In this document: positions 31,178 to 37,377 of the stretch, in pieces
Layout: each line of letters opens with the position of its first letter
How positions within the stretch are numbered: position 1 is the first letter of the stretch
Source: a virus
DNA length: 64,000 nucleotides
Virus record (IMG/VR): IMGVR_UViG_3300036770_006414
Span: 1 to 64,000 of that record
Direction: 5' to 3' (one strand)
Translations under genes and position numbers: made by a program
The notes under the pieces: model-generated
The model's database searches: none
What the model was told of the DNA's origin: nothing
Seen by the model: the letters and a program-made list of their open reading frames with translations, nothing else

Positions 31178-31438
31178 ATGAAAAAATTTTACAACTTTTT
31201 GCTTAACATCCCTACGGGGATGGCTTTCGGCAAGCTCGCTACCTACATAGCCAGCTACCACCAGCAGGCAGATAGCCTGCAATCATTTTTAACGTTTTTG
31301 GCCGTAGTTGCCTGTTTAGCGTTATTAGCAGCTCCCTTCTGTACTCCGTTTATTACGGATTGCGAAGACGAAGACTACCCAACAACGCAGGCCATTGCAG
31401 CCTTCGTTTTGGCTGCAGCCGTAGTTGTTGCCCTGTAA
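31178..31438 (+). CDS. small membrane protein
   Basis: This 86-aa protein has membrane segments at about residues 35-53 (LQSFLTFLAVVACLALLAA) and at the C-terminus (AIAAFVLAAAVVVAL), with an acidic loop ITDCEDEDYP. It is the first gene after the tandem promoters, so probably highly and early expressed. An upstream ATG at 31167 gives only a five-codon frame that ends at this start (a possible leader peptide). Its stop codon lies inside the first tRNA-like element. Confidence 0.6.
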   Translation: MKKFYNFLLNIPTGMAFGKLATYIASYHQQADSLQSFLTFLAVVACLALLAAPFCTPFITDCEDEDYPTTQAIAAFVLAAAVVVAL

Positions 31439-31470
31439 GGTAAGCGCTGGGTTCGACTCCCAGCCAGGGC
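31430..31470 (+). other. tRNA top-half-like element T1
   Basis: The outer stem GCCCTG/CAGGGC (31430-31435 and 31465-31470) encloses a linker with GG (TAAGGTAAGC) and a T-arm: CTGGG, loop TTCGACT, CCCAG (31447-31463). No D-arm or anticodon arm exists. The element starts within the end of the upstream gene and ends 15 nt before the ATG at 31486, with CTAAAT in the spacer. Confidence 0.65.
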
Positions 31471-31485
31471 TCTAAATTTTTGAGT

Positions 31486-31737
31486 ATGAAAAAGAGGATA
31501 CCCATGCCATCTCACCAGTACTGGAAGGACTGGTTTGATGACCTGCAAGAGCGGACTGGATTCAGGCTTATGCCTAGAGCTCTGGCAGTTATTATCAACA
31601 TCGCGGAGGAGATAGACCCTCCGCATGAGGACTTCGAGCTTCTGTATAATATGCACACCATTGGGGGAGACCTCGATGGGGAGCTATATACAATAGATAA
31701 TGACGAGTACCACCAATGGTGGCTCGTTAGCCGATAG
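31486..31737 (+). CDS. hypothetical protein, paralogue of the next gene
   Basis: This 83-aa protein shares a pattern with the product at 31805: MPS...W..(F/Y)F, GF(R/E)L(M/T)PRA, E.D......, (M/L)H.IGG. It is acidic and rich in Trp and Tyr and is predicted helical. Start ATG 31486 is preferred over TTG 31480 because it is exactly 15 nt from the tRNA-like element. No function is known. Confidence 0.6.
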   Translation: MKKRIPMPSHQYWKDWFDDLQERTGFRLMPRALAVIINIAEEIDPPHEDFELLYNMHTIGGDLDGELYTIDNDEYHQWWLVSR

Positions 31738-31745
31738 CCCCTCTC

Positions 31746-31789
31746 CTCTCCCGACGGTCCTAGTAGGGGTTCGATTCCTCTAGGGAGAG
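31746..31789 (+). other. tRNA top-half-like element T2
   Basis: The outer stem CTCTCCC (31746-31752) pairs with GGGAGAG (31783-31789), a perfect 7 bp. The linker begins GACGGTC. The T-arm is AGGGG, loop TTCGATT, CCTCT (31765-31781). A 15-nt spacer, CTAAATATTAATGAT, leads to the ATG at 31805. Confidence 0.7.
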
Positions 31790-31804
31790 CTAAATATTAA
31801 TGAT

Positions 31805-32128
31805 ATGGCAGTTGTGAACATACGCGAAAGCGGCTTGTCCAGCCGCCTTGAGCGAATGCCATCCGTAGACAAATGGATAGCATACTTCTCCAAGCGGAGA
31901 GAGGAGGACGGCTTTGAGCTGACCCCTCGAGCCAAGGACAAGCTGCAATTTCTGCTCATCGAGGCTGACGAGCAGGATTTCGACTACTACTTGGATGATC
32001 TGATAAGCCTCCATTGCATAGGCGGCACAACCGAGAAGGATTACCTTCTAATTGTCGACGAGGAGGAATTAGGTATATATATATGCGACCTAGACTCCTA
32101 CATGGCTACCTATCACTACAAACGATAG
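31805..32128 (+). CDS. hypothetical protein, paralogue of the previous gene
   Basis: This 107-aa protein is longer than its upstream paralogue by an N-terminal extension (MAVVNIRESGLSSRLER). The shared core is MPSVDKWIAYFSKRREEDGF, LTPRAKDKL and SLHCIGG, followed by a C-terminal strand pair with LLIVDEEELGIYICDLD. The two genes are flanked by matching tRNA-like elements, so gene and element probably duplicated together. Confidence 0.6.
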   Translation: MAVVNIRESGLSSRLERMPSVDKWIAYFSKRREEDGFELTPRAKDKLQFLLIEADEQDFDYYLDDLISLHCIGGTTEKDYLLIVDEEELGIYICDLDSYMATYHYKR

Positions 32129-32136
32129 GCTGCCCA

Positions 32137-32179
32137 CCACCTCAACGGTTCCTCGCGGGTTCGATTCCCGCGGAGGTGG
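32137..32179 (+). other. tRNA top-half-like element T3
   Basis: The outer stem CCACCTC (32137-32143) pairs perfectly with GAGGTGG (32173-32179). The linker is AACGGTTCC. The T-arm is GCGGG, loop TTCGATT, CCCGC (32155-32171). The spacer CTAAATTTTACCGAT (15 nt) leads to the ATG at 32195. The outer stem sequence is unrelated to T2 but the pairing is kept. Confidence 0.7.
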
Positions 32180-32194
32180 CTAAATTTTACCGAT

Positions 32195-32473
32195 ATGGAA
32201 CAAATTGTCAAGATGCCCGACCTAGTGCATCAATGGAGAAACTTTATCTACTTCGGGACGACTTCGAGCATGAAATTTCTGCCGATAGCGAGGCAGTGGT
32301 TGGACCAGCTGAATGACTCGGAGCGATTGGAACCAGTAAAAAAGGTGGCCGCACAAGCCGAGGCTATCATGAAACTACATGGCCTGCCTGCCATCTGTTT
32401 CGACGACGACGGCGTATACAGGCTAGTTGCCTACGAGGCAGGCTTTGGCCTCGAGCGCCTGACAAGGGTATAA
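32195..32473 (+). CDS. hypothetical protein
   Basis: This 92-aa protein is mostly helical (FLPIARQWLDQLNDSERLEP, VAAQAEAIMKLHG), ending in a strand region with CFDDDGVYRLVAYEA. No family is recognised. Both the gene before and the gene after are separated from it by tRNA-like elements, so each has its own leader. Confidence 0.6.
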   Translation: MEQIVKMPDLVHQWRNFIYFGTTSSMKFLPIARQWLDQLNDSERLEPVKKVAAQAEAIMKLHGLPAICFDDDGVYRLVAYEAGFGLERLTRV

Positions 32474-32480
32474 ACCCTTC

Positions 32481-32524
32481 CTCTCCCGACGGTCTACACG
32501 TAGGTTCGACTCCTACGGGGAGAG
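32481..32524 (+). other. tRNA top-half-like element T4
   Basis: The outer stem CTCTCCC (32481-32487) pairs with GGGAGAG (32518-32524), as in T2. The linker begins GACGGTC. The T-arm is GTAGG, loop TTCGACT, CCTAC (32500-32516). The spacer is CTAAACAATACTGAT (15 nt) before the ATG at 32540. T-stem bases differ from T2 at several pairs with pairing preserved. Confidence 0.7.
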
Positions 32525-32539
32525 CTAAACAATACTGAT

Positions 32540-32911
32540 ATGACAATATTCCTTGGTGGCAGCTGGCCAGAGGCTGCCCAGAACTTGGTACGGGGGGCGT
32601 GGTGTGGCCTCTACGAAATACACTACCTTACTAAGAACGACGTCGTCGACCTTTCGTTCTGCCAGTACGACGACCCGAGCCCTAGGCTGGTCAAGAAACT
32701 AACCAACAGGTTACGCATTGTCAAGGCAGGCCAGCAATGGTTCAGCCTGAGACAAAACGGGAACGCGGTATTTTTATACCCGACGCCCGATTATAAATTC
32801 CTTTGCGAGTACCTCGATATGACGTTTGAAAGCTACGAGGATGCCCAAAAACACTTTCAAAGCGTGGAGGTGGCGGTCGAGCGGGGAGATCTCGTCCCCA
32901 TTGAAGATTAA
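32540..32911 (+). CDS. hypothetical protein
   Basis: This 123-aa protein is mixed alpha/beta, with an aromatic N-terminus (MTIFLGGSWPEAAQNLVRGA), a basic strand region (LVKKLTNRLRIVKAGQQWF) and an acidic helical end. No signal peptide or motif is seen. Confidence 0.6.
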   Translation: MTIFLGGSWPEAAQNLVRGAWCGLYEIHYLTKNDVVDLSFCQYDDPSPRLVKKLTNRLRIVKAGQQWFSLRQNGNAVFLYPTPDYKFLCEYLDMTFESYEDAQKHFQSVEVAVERGDLVPIED

Positions 32912-32921
32912 GTAGCCTGTT

Positions 32922-32963
32922 TTCCCCGACGGTCTTTGCGCGGGTTCGACTCCCGCGGGGGAG
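32922..32963 (+). other. tRNA top-half-like element T5
   Basis: The outer stem TTCCCC (32922-32927) pairs with GGGGAG (32958-32963), 6 bp including one G-U. The linker begins GACGGTC. The T-arm is GCGGG, loop TTCGACT, CCCGC (32940-32956). The spacer CTAAACTTTACCGAT (15 nt) leads to the ATG at 32979. Confidence 0.7.
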
Positions 32964-32978
32964 CTAAACTTTACCGAT

Positions 32979-33347
32979 ATGGAAAAATGGAAAGCGTCGG
33001 ACTACTTTGCCGACAACAGGGGCATCGTCCCTATGAAGGGAATGTTCCTATACAGACCAATGGGCGACGGATGTACCGAGTATAGGTACATCAACAGCGT
33101 ACAAGAAAGGGGTCTGCGCCCCAGAAAATACCTCGTAACCGTCGCAATAGACGACGAGGAACTATACGACCACCTAGACAGCTCCGAGATGGAGGTGACA
33201 GGCGACGGACTCGAAAAAAACGTGGTGCGCGACTTGCAGGAGTACTTCCTCCGCAAGCGAGTAATTTACGCCGACGAACCCCACCCCATGGAGGAATTCG
33301 AAGGGCTGTTTTTTACCCACGACGTGACCGAAATACCCTGCGAATAA
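32979..33347 (+). CDS. hypothetical protein
   Basis: This 122-aa acidic protein has a strand-rich N-terminal half (GMFLYRPMGDGCTEYRYINS) and DDEELYDHLDSSEMEVTG mid-protein. It is soluble and not recognised. It is the last gene led by a tRNA-like element before the leader type changes back to GGAGG hairpins. Confidence 0.6.
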   Translation: MEKWKASDYFADNRGIVPMKGMFLYRPMGDGCTEYRYINSVQERGLRPRKYLVTVAIDDEELYDHLDSSEMEVTGDGLEKNVVRDLQEYFLRKRVIYADEPHPMEEFEGLFFTHDVTEIPCE

Positions 33348-33372
33348 CAAGCTGACATACAAGTTAAACAAC

Positions 33373-33419
33373 GTCTGGAGGGGATAGGCCTGCCAACGGG
33401 ACACCCTTCCTCTCCAGAC
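33373..33419 (+). promoter_or_regulatory. start-proximal hairpin (GGAGG family)
   Basis: GTCTGGAG (33373-33380) pairs with CTCCAGAC (33412-33419), and further G-C pairs extend inward (GGGA with TTCC). The 3' arm reads CCCTTCCTCTCCAGAC, almost the same as the 5' arm of the tRNA-like element T4 (CCCTTCCTCTCCCGAC). The ATG at 33437 is 17 nt away. Confidence 0.6.
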
Positions 33420-33436
33420 CCAAAAACAACGCAGAT

Positions 33437-33973
33437 ATGAAACACGCATTTATTTGGGCTGACAAAAACGGCCTCAGCGGCAACCCTTGGGCTGATGGCT
33501 CACACGCATTGATAACCAAGGCAGCAACAACCAAAAAGGTAAAGGTAAACCCCAAGGCAATACACGACCTGATAACCCTTGCCTATTCAATAGACGAGGA
33601 GGCCGAGGTAGAAGCCCGAGCCTACCTTATGGATCGAGACTGGGTATTCAAAGAAGGCGGCAAAAAGTATTATATCGACCAGGACAAGGACGGTACAATA
33701 TGGGCAGTAGAAGTAGGGAGGTTCCTCAACGAACCAGACCCCAACCGCCCTTGGGAATACAAAGACCTGGCCTTCCGATATATCGACGAGCAGGGGCGTG
33801 AATGGTACTCCAAGGCAGCACCAGTACGGTTCACAAAGTACAACCTCTGGACACACCACGAGGAGCGGCCAATGTTGCGCCAGTCAACAGCAAAGCCTAT
33901 ACCAATGGGAGCACGCTGGACAGCAGCCAATTGGGCAAACAGCCTCCAGCACATACCAATAGAACTCGAATAA
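33437..33973 (+). CDS. two-domain fusion: PWVF-type domain plus RPW domain
   Basis: This 178-aa protein combines two recurring modules. Residues 1-95 are shared with the proteins at 36801 and 37082: a helical part, then DWVFKEGGKKYYIDQDKDG, which corresponds to the RPWVF...NxxxL..(E/T)DG block there. Residues about 97-178 are an RPW domain (NRPWEYKDLAFRYIDEQG, WYSKAAP, ANWANSLQHIPIE). It shows that the families exchange modules. Confidence 0.6.
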   Translation: MKHAFIWADKNGLSGNPWADGSHALITKAATTKKVKVNPKAIHDLITLAYSIDEEAEVEARAYLMDRDWVFKEGGKKYYIDQDKDGTIWAVEVGRFLNEPDPNRPWEYKDLAFRYIDEQGREWYSKAAPVRFTKYNLWTHHEERPMLRQSTAKPIPMGARWTAANWANSLQHIPIELE

Positions 33974-33980
33974 CCGAACC

Positions 33981-34017
33981 GTCGGGAGGCGAGAGGCGAC
34001 CCCTTTACCCTCCCGAC
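33981..34017 (+). promoter_or_regulatory. start-proximal hairpin (GGAGG family)
   Basis: GTCGGGAGG (33981-33989) pairs perfectly with CCTCCCGAC (34009-34017). An A-rich leader of 14 nt separates the stem from the ATG at 34032. Compared with the hairpin at 27506, the fourth pair is G-C instead of T-A, a compensatory change on both arms. Confidence 0.65.
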
Positions 34018-34031
34018 AAAAAACAAAGACC

Positions 34032-34304
34032 ATGTATATAGACTATTGGCCAACAGAAACAACAGAGCCAAACGAGGATGAACGTTGGCTACCATTTGCC
34101 GATACTTGGCTAGATGCTTGCGAAGAGATTGCAAGCAAGCGCAGATACTCCGCAGAAGCCCGCAAGATAGCAAAGGCCTATTTAATGGCGTCGAGCGACG
34201 AGCGAGAGAAGGAGCTGACAGACGAATTAGAGCTATTGCCAGACATAGGTACAGGCAGACGCCTTCGGGGAGGGTTGTTTGAAATTGAATATCAAGCTGT
34301 TTAA
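34032..34304 (+). CDS. hypothetical protein
   Basis: This 90-aa protein is helical and acidic with a Trp/Tyr-rich N-terminus (MYIDYWPTETTEPNEDERWL) and a helix AEARKIAKAYLMASSDERE. The C-terminal strand is GGLFEIEYQAV. It is followed within 10 nt by the next gene. No function is recognised. Confidence 0.6.
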   Translation: MYIDYWPTETTEPNEDERWLPFADTWLDACEEIASKRRYSAEARKIAKAYLMASSDEREKELTDELELLPDIGTGRRLRGGLFEIEYQAV

Positions 34305-34314
34305 AAATACCGCC

Positions 34315-34728
34315 ATGAGTGTAATAGATGCCAGCAGCCTTGGGCTGCGCTGGACAGAGCTGGAGCTGCCGTTCTCTTTGAAATACGGCCTCGTATATAC
34401 GGAGGAGCCAGTGACCCTCTATATATACGACGGGGACTTTGTACAGCGGGTAAAACCGCGGAGGTACGAGCTGGAGGCTGCAATAACAGCCGACAAGGCT
34501 AATGTTGAGGCTGGCCTCGGGGTAAGCCTTGAGAACCTGTTTGCCTACAGTTCAGACCTTGAGCTGGTACAGGTATTACAATACAACAAGCCGCTGGATT
34601 GGTTCTGGCGGGTTACGAAGGGGGAAGGGTGTCCGTTTATTTATACTTGGCCGATGGTACTCGGGGAATTTTGCCACCAATTTAAAATAGACCCACAATG
34701 GATCGAAGAGTTAATGCGGGAGGCATAG
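34315..34728 (+). CDS. hypothetical protein
   Basis: This 137-aa protein is mixed alpha/beta (VTLYIYDGDFVQRVKPRRYE, VLQYNKPLDWFWRVTKGEG). Start ATG 34315 is favoured over a TTG at 34279, which lies in the end of the previous gene. Its 3' end overlaps a small membrane-protein gene by 31 nt. Confidence 0.6.
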   Translation: MSVIDASSLGLRWTELELPFSLKYGLVYTEEPVTLYIYDGDFVQRVKPRRYELEAAITADKANVEAGLGVSLENLFAYSSDLELVQVLQYNKPLDWFWRVTKGEGCPFIYTWPMVLGEFCHQFKIDPQWIEELMREA

Positions 34729-34877
34729 CCCTCGCTGTATTGGCCTTTGCTTTGGCCTCGGCTGGTACGTTTAGGTACTGGCTGGTAGATAGCAGGGCAT
34801 ATTTGCTCTGCACGATAGTACAACTGGTGGCAGCTTTTGTCGCCATAGTACTCGCTGAGGTACACGAAAGCAAATAA
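34698..34877 (+). CDS. small two-span membrane protein
   Basis: This 59-aa frame has two membrane segments (GGIALAVLAFALASAGTF and CTIVQLVAAFVAIVLAEV) joined by RYWLVDSRAY. It overlaps the preceding gene by 31 nt in another frame, as tiny membrane genes do elsewhere in this block. The function is unknown. Confidence 0.55.
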   Translation: MDRRVNAGGIALAVLAFALASAGTFRYWLVDSRAYLLCTIVQLVAAFVAIVLAEVHESK

Positions 34878-34882
34878 TATAC

Positions 34883-34931
34883 GGGGTTCGGGTAGCGATA
34901 CAGTCAACTCGCAAGTATCCGCTCGGACCCC
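34883..34931 (+). other. imperfect hairpin with a motif shared with 21457-21481
   Basis: GGGGTTCG (34883-34890) and CGGACCCC (34924-34931) close a hairpin that continues inward with a bulge. Inside it, 34887-34911 matches 21457-21481 at 21 of 25 positions (core AGCGATAC, GTCA, CTCG). It is downstream of a gene end and is not followed closely by a start codon. Confidence 0.4.
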
Positions 34932-35247
34932 CTCGAAACAAAATTCTAAAACAGGTATTCTATGGCGTGAAAATTACTCGTATTGTATTCTGTTTGCAAG
35001 CATAAGCCGTTGTTACTGCGGCGCTTGCGCAGATCTACTGGCTCAACAGGGGTTAATTGGAGGGGGTTATTGGTTGTGGGTGCTGTTGGTTGGGCTGTGG
35101 GTTGTGTTAATTGGTCTAGAGGGTAAAGGTGCTGGGTCTATTCGGGGTACTTTGGAAGCCTCGGGTTGTACCAACAGGCCGAAATACCCAGCGACAGGGG
35201 CAATAAGCCTGCCCACATGTCGTTATGTATAAGAAAAAAATATAATT
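34932..35247 (+). other. gene-free leader region
   Basis: No convincing coding frame is seen in this stretch of about 315 nt. It is G/T-rich in the middle (GGTTATTGGTTGTGGGTGC) and ends in a hairpin (35192-35222) and an A-rich leader. A promoter could be present, but no box of the TAnnTTTG form stands out. Confidence 0.4.
35192..35222 (+). promoter_or_regulatory. hairpin upstream of the gene at 35248
   Basis: CGACA (35192-35196) pairs with TGTCG (35218-35222), and GGGGCA (35197-35202) pairs with TGCCC (35210-35214) inside it. The base is 25 nt from the ATG, longer than the usual 14-17 nt. An A-rich segment follows. Confidence 0.45.
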
Positions 35248-35490
35248 ATGAATATCACAGAGCGTTTATTGGGGCTAATTAGCCCCGCTCCCAGCAAGGA
35301 CTTGAGTGTCCTTGTTGACAGGCAGTACCTAGCCGAGCGTGCTGCTGAAGCAATTGCCAACGGGGAGGACTTTGTTGTGCCCCATTACTACCGTTATGCC
35401 TCGGGGTCTTTCCATCGGAGGAAGAAGGACGCCCAACACAACGCGAAGCGGATACAGATTGGTAAATTCAAATACTACTACGCGCAATGA
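35248..35490 (+). CDS. small basic hypothetical protein
   Basis: This 80-aa protein has a helical N-terminal half (SVLVDRQYLAERAAEAIANG) and a very basic C-terminal part (SFHRRKKDAQHNAKRIQIGK), which may bind nucleic acid. The end YYYAQ overlaps the next start as ATGA. Confidence 0.6.
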   Translation: MNITERLLGLISPAPSKDLSVLVDRQYLAERAAEAIANGEDFVVPHYYRYASGSFHRRKKDAQHNAKRIQIGKFKYYYAQ

Positions 35491-35924
35491 GAACAGAAGC
35501 AGAAGTGCGCAGGTTCCTGCGCGATCAAGGCATTACCAAAGAGGTAATCCAAGGTATATATGGGCAGAAGCAAGCCCACTTGGCTGGGTCGGACAGGCCT
35601 GTATACCTTGTTGCTATGGGAGCGGTTGTTGATCTCGTAATGAACGACCCTCAGAAGCTCTCGGACTTTATGCATTATTGCTCCGAGCTTTTGATCGAGT
35701 CGTATACTGAATGGCCGCTTGGTATTATACAGCACCTTATGACCAGCGATGCTGGCAGGATAGCTGTTACTGACGCCTTGAGAGAAAAGGGCGAGCTTGG
35801 CGGGCTCATTGATTATTACCTGACCATGGAGGGCGTGGAGATGCTCTTCGATGGGGAGTACTACGGGGAGGTCACAATTGCTTCATCAGGTGGGGCATAT
35901 ATTTACCACGTCTTTATTCAATAA
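35487..35924 (+). CDS. hypothetical protein, tandem paralogue A
   Basis: This 145-aa protein is helical and shares with the next gene the blocks (Y/S)xTEWPLGIIQHLMTSD and AGRIAVTDALRE. The N-terminal part EVRRFLRDQGITKEVIQ also aligns. It is soluble, without recognised motif. Confidence 0.65.
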   Translation: MRTEAEVRRFLRDQGITKEVIQGIYGQKQAHLAGSDRPVYLVAMGAVVDLVMNDPQKLSDFMHYCSELLIESYTEWPLGIIQHLMTSDAGRIAVTDALREKGELGGLIDYYLTMEGVEMLFDGEYYGEVTIASSGGAYIYHVFIQ

Positions 35925-35927
35925 ACT

Positions 35928-36374
35928 ATGACGACATCAGAAAAGCATGCCCGCGGGCTCATCAAAAAGTGGGGCTTAGACCCAGACGAGGTTGTCGAAC
36001 GCTTGCACGGCGAGCGTGAGGCTCGCATCAAGGCGGGCGATACAGAACTGTATTTTATTCGGTACTCCGAGTTGCGCAACCGACTGTTTTGCAGGCCTAA
36101 CTGGCTGCCTAAATTAATAGAGGACGCGGGCGAGGATGTGGTATCTTATGTGACCAAATGGCCTATTGAGGTGGTTACCTACCTCCTCTCGACGGAGGAA
36201 GGCATCGCGGTTGCTGCCAAGGGTATAAAGAGGCTGAGTTGTCATTATGCTTTGTATGACGCCCTTGTCAATCGGGGCAGGCATTTGAAGTACTTTGATG
36301 GATTGGCCGCTGGCGAGGTATGGGGTATTGACAGGCATTTAATGTTCCTAGACGTAGATGCCGTTAATATTTGA
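35928..36374 (+). CDS. hypothetical protein, tandem paralogue B
   Basis: This 148-aa protein is a diverged copy of the preceding one: ARGLIKKWGLDPDEVVERL for the N-terminal helix, VTKWPIEVVTYLLSTEEG for the central block, and a different C-terminus (DRHLMFLDVDAVNI). Both copies contain a helix with a conserved KWP or EWP, which may be the family signature. Confidence 0.65.
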   Translation: MTTSEKHARGLIKKWGLDPDEVVERLHGEREARIKAGDTELYFIRYSELRNRLFCRPNWLPKLIEDAGEDVVSYVTKWPIEVVTYLLSTEEGIAVAAKGIKRLSCHYALYDALVNRGRHLKYFDGLAAGEVWGIDRHLMFLDVDAVNI

Positions 36375-36483
36375 TAGGGGCAATTGTAGGGTCCTTGACG
36401 GGGATAAACCCTACGCTGCAAAGAAAAACCAATACAGCCCAATTGTGCGCTGGATTCGTACTATACTGGGGCTTGGTATTTAA
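36358..36483 (+). CDS. very small hypothetical frame (tentative)
   Basis: A 41-codon frame (MPLIFDRGNCRVLDGDKPYA...VRWIRTILGLGI) starts inside the preceding gene's end. It contains at DNA level a 7-bp hairpin GTAGGGT/ACCCTAC (36386-36414). It could be a small gene or just a structured spacer. Confidence 0.3.
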   Translation: MPLIFDRGNCRVLDGDKPYAAKKNQYSPIVRWIRTILGLGI

Positions 36484-36490
36484 ATAACGT

Positions 36491-36519
36491 CGGGAGGGAA
36501 AGGGTGCGAGTACCTCCCG
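36491..36519 (+). promoter_or_regulatory. start-proximal hairpin (GGAGG family)
   Basis: CGGGAGG (36491-36497) pairs with CCTCCCG (36513-36519). The stem is followed by CTAAAA, as in the tRNA-like elements, and the ATG at 36535 is 15 nt away. It links the two leader types: a hairpin arm of the GGAGG family with the CTAAA spacer. Confidence 0.6.
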
Positions 36520-36534
36520 CTAAAAAATTACGCA

Positions 36535-36804
36535 ATGAAAGACGCAATCACAGACGCAATAATGAATCGGAGGTGGATACATTCCGACTGGCCTTGGAGA
36601 GCCATTGACAAAAATGGGCATGATTGTTACTTTAAGGAAAGGCCTCTTAAAGGCGATATAGTATGGCTGCCAGCTCATCGGGGCGGTAACTTTGTCACCG
36701 CGTCTCGCATCAGGGGTCGCTATGAAAACGAAGAGCAATGGCTGGCCGAAAACTGGGACAAAACAGTACAACACATCAACGAATTCAACAACAATAATAA
36801 ATGA
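36535..36804 (+). CDS. RPW-domain protein (last copy)
   Basis: This 89-aa single-domain member has RRWIHSDWPWRAIDKNG (RPW changed to RRW), CYFKERP, and AENWDKTVQHINEF at the SLQ position. It is the most distant copy from the main cluster and is followed by two PWVF-type paralogues. Confidence 0.65.
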   Translation: MKDAITDAIMNRRWIHSDWPWRAIDKNGHDCYFKERPLKGDIVWLPAHRGGNFVTASRIRGRYENEEQWLAENWDKTVQHINEFNNNNK

Positions 36805-37085
36805 AAAAATACGTAATTAAGAAATCCGTAGAGTTCGCTATGCGTGCTGTTGTACGGGACCTGATCCAAGACTCTTGGAAGGGAAGATTGTCTCTCAATG
36901 ACGATATCATCTCGAGTATGAATGCCATTATCTGGGAGGCAACCAATGAAACCAGAGAGGCGGCGGTTAACAAGTTATTTTACGACAAGGAGCGCCCATG
37001 GGTGTTCCAAGAAAATTTCAATTACTTCCGCTTGGGGGTTGAAGATGGCAATATTGTCGCAATACCAGCAAACAAAGAACAATGA
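36801..37085 (+). CDS. PWVF-type paralogue 1
   Basis: This 94-aa protein has a helical N-terminal two thirds (LSLNDDIISSMNAIIWEATN) and a short C-terminal strand pair after KERPWVFQENFNYFRLGVED. It aligns with the next gene and with the first half of the protein at 33437. The start overlaps the RPW gene by 4 nt and the end overlaps the next gene by 4 nt. Confidence 0.65.
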   Translation: MKKYVIKKSVEFAMRAVVRDLIQDSWKGRLSLNDDIISSMNAIIWEATNETREAAVNKLFYDKERPWVFQENFNYFRLGVEDGNIVAIPANKEQ

Positions 37086-37366
37086 AATACTTACTGACGA
37101 CCTACGAGCAGGGTCGTAACAACTGGGCTGCCGTAGCCAACATGCTGCTCGAGCAGAACGACGCTGGAAAGATAAGGCTTAACCCCGAGGTAATCCTGGA
37201 GCTGGATACCCTGGCTAACGACCAGGACATCTACTCGGACGAGTTCTTGGAGACGGTCGACACCATCTTTGCTAACAAGAACCGCCCATGGGTGTTTTCG
37301 CTCAACGACAACAAGTATAAACTAACCCTCGACACTGACGGCTTCTGCGCCGTTGTTGTCGAATAA
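37082..37366 (+). CDS. PWVF-type paralogue 2
   Basis: This protein has the same length (94 aa) and pattern as its upstream neighbour: IRLNPEVILELDTLANDQ, then KNRPWVFSLNDNKYKLTLDT and an ending GFCAVVVE. Only scattered residues are identical, so the duplication is not recent. No function is recognised. Confidence 0.65.
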   Translation: MKYLLTTYEQGRNNWAAVANMLLEQNDAGKIRLNPEVILELDTLANDQDIYSDEFLETVDTIFANKNRPWVFSLNDNKYKLTLDTDGFCAVVVE

Positions 37367-37377
37367 AACAACAGCCA

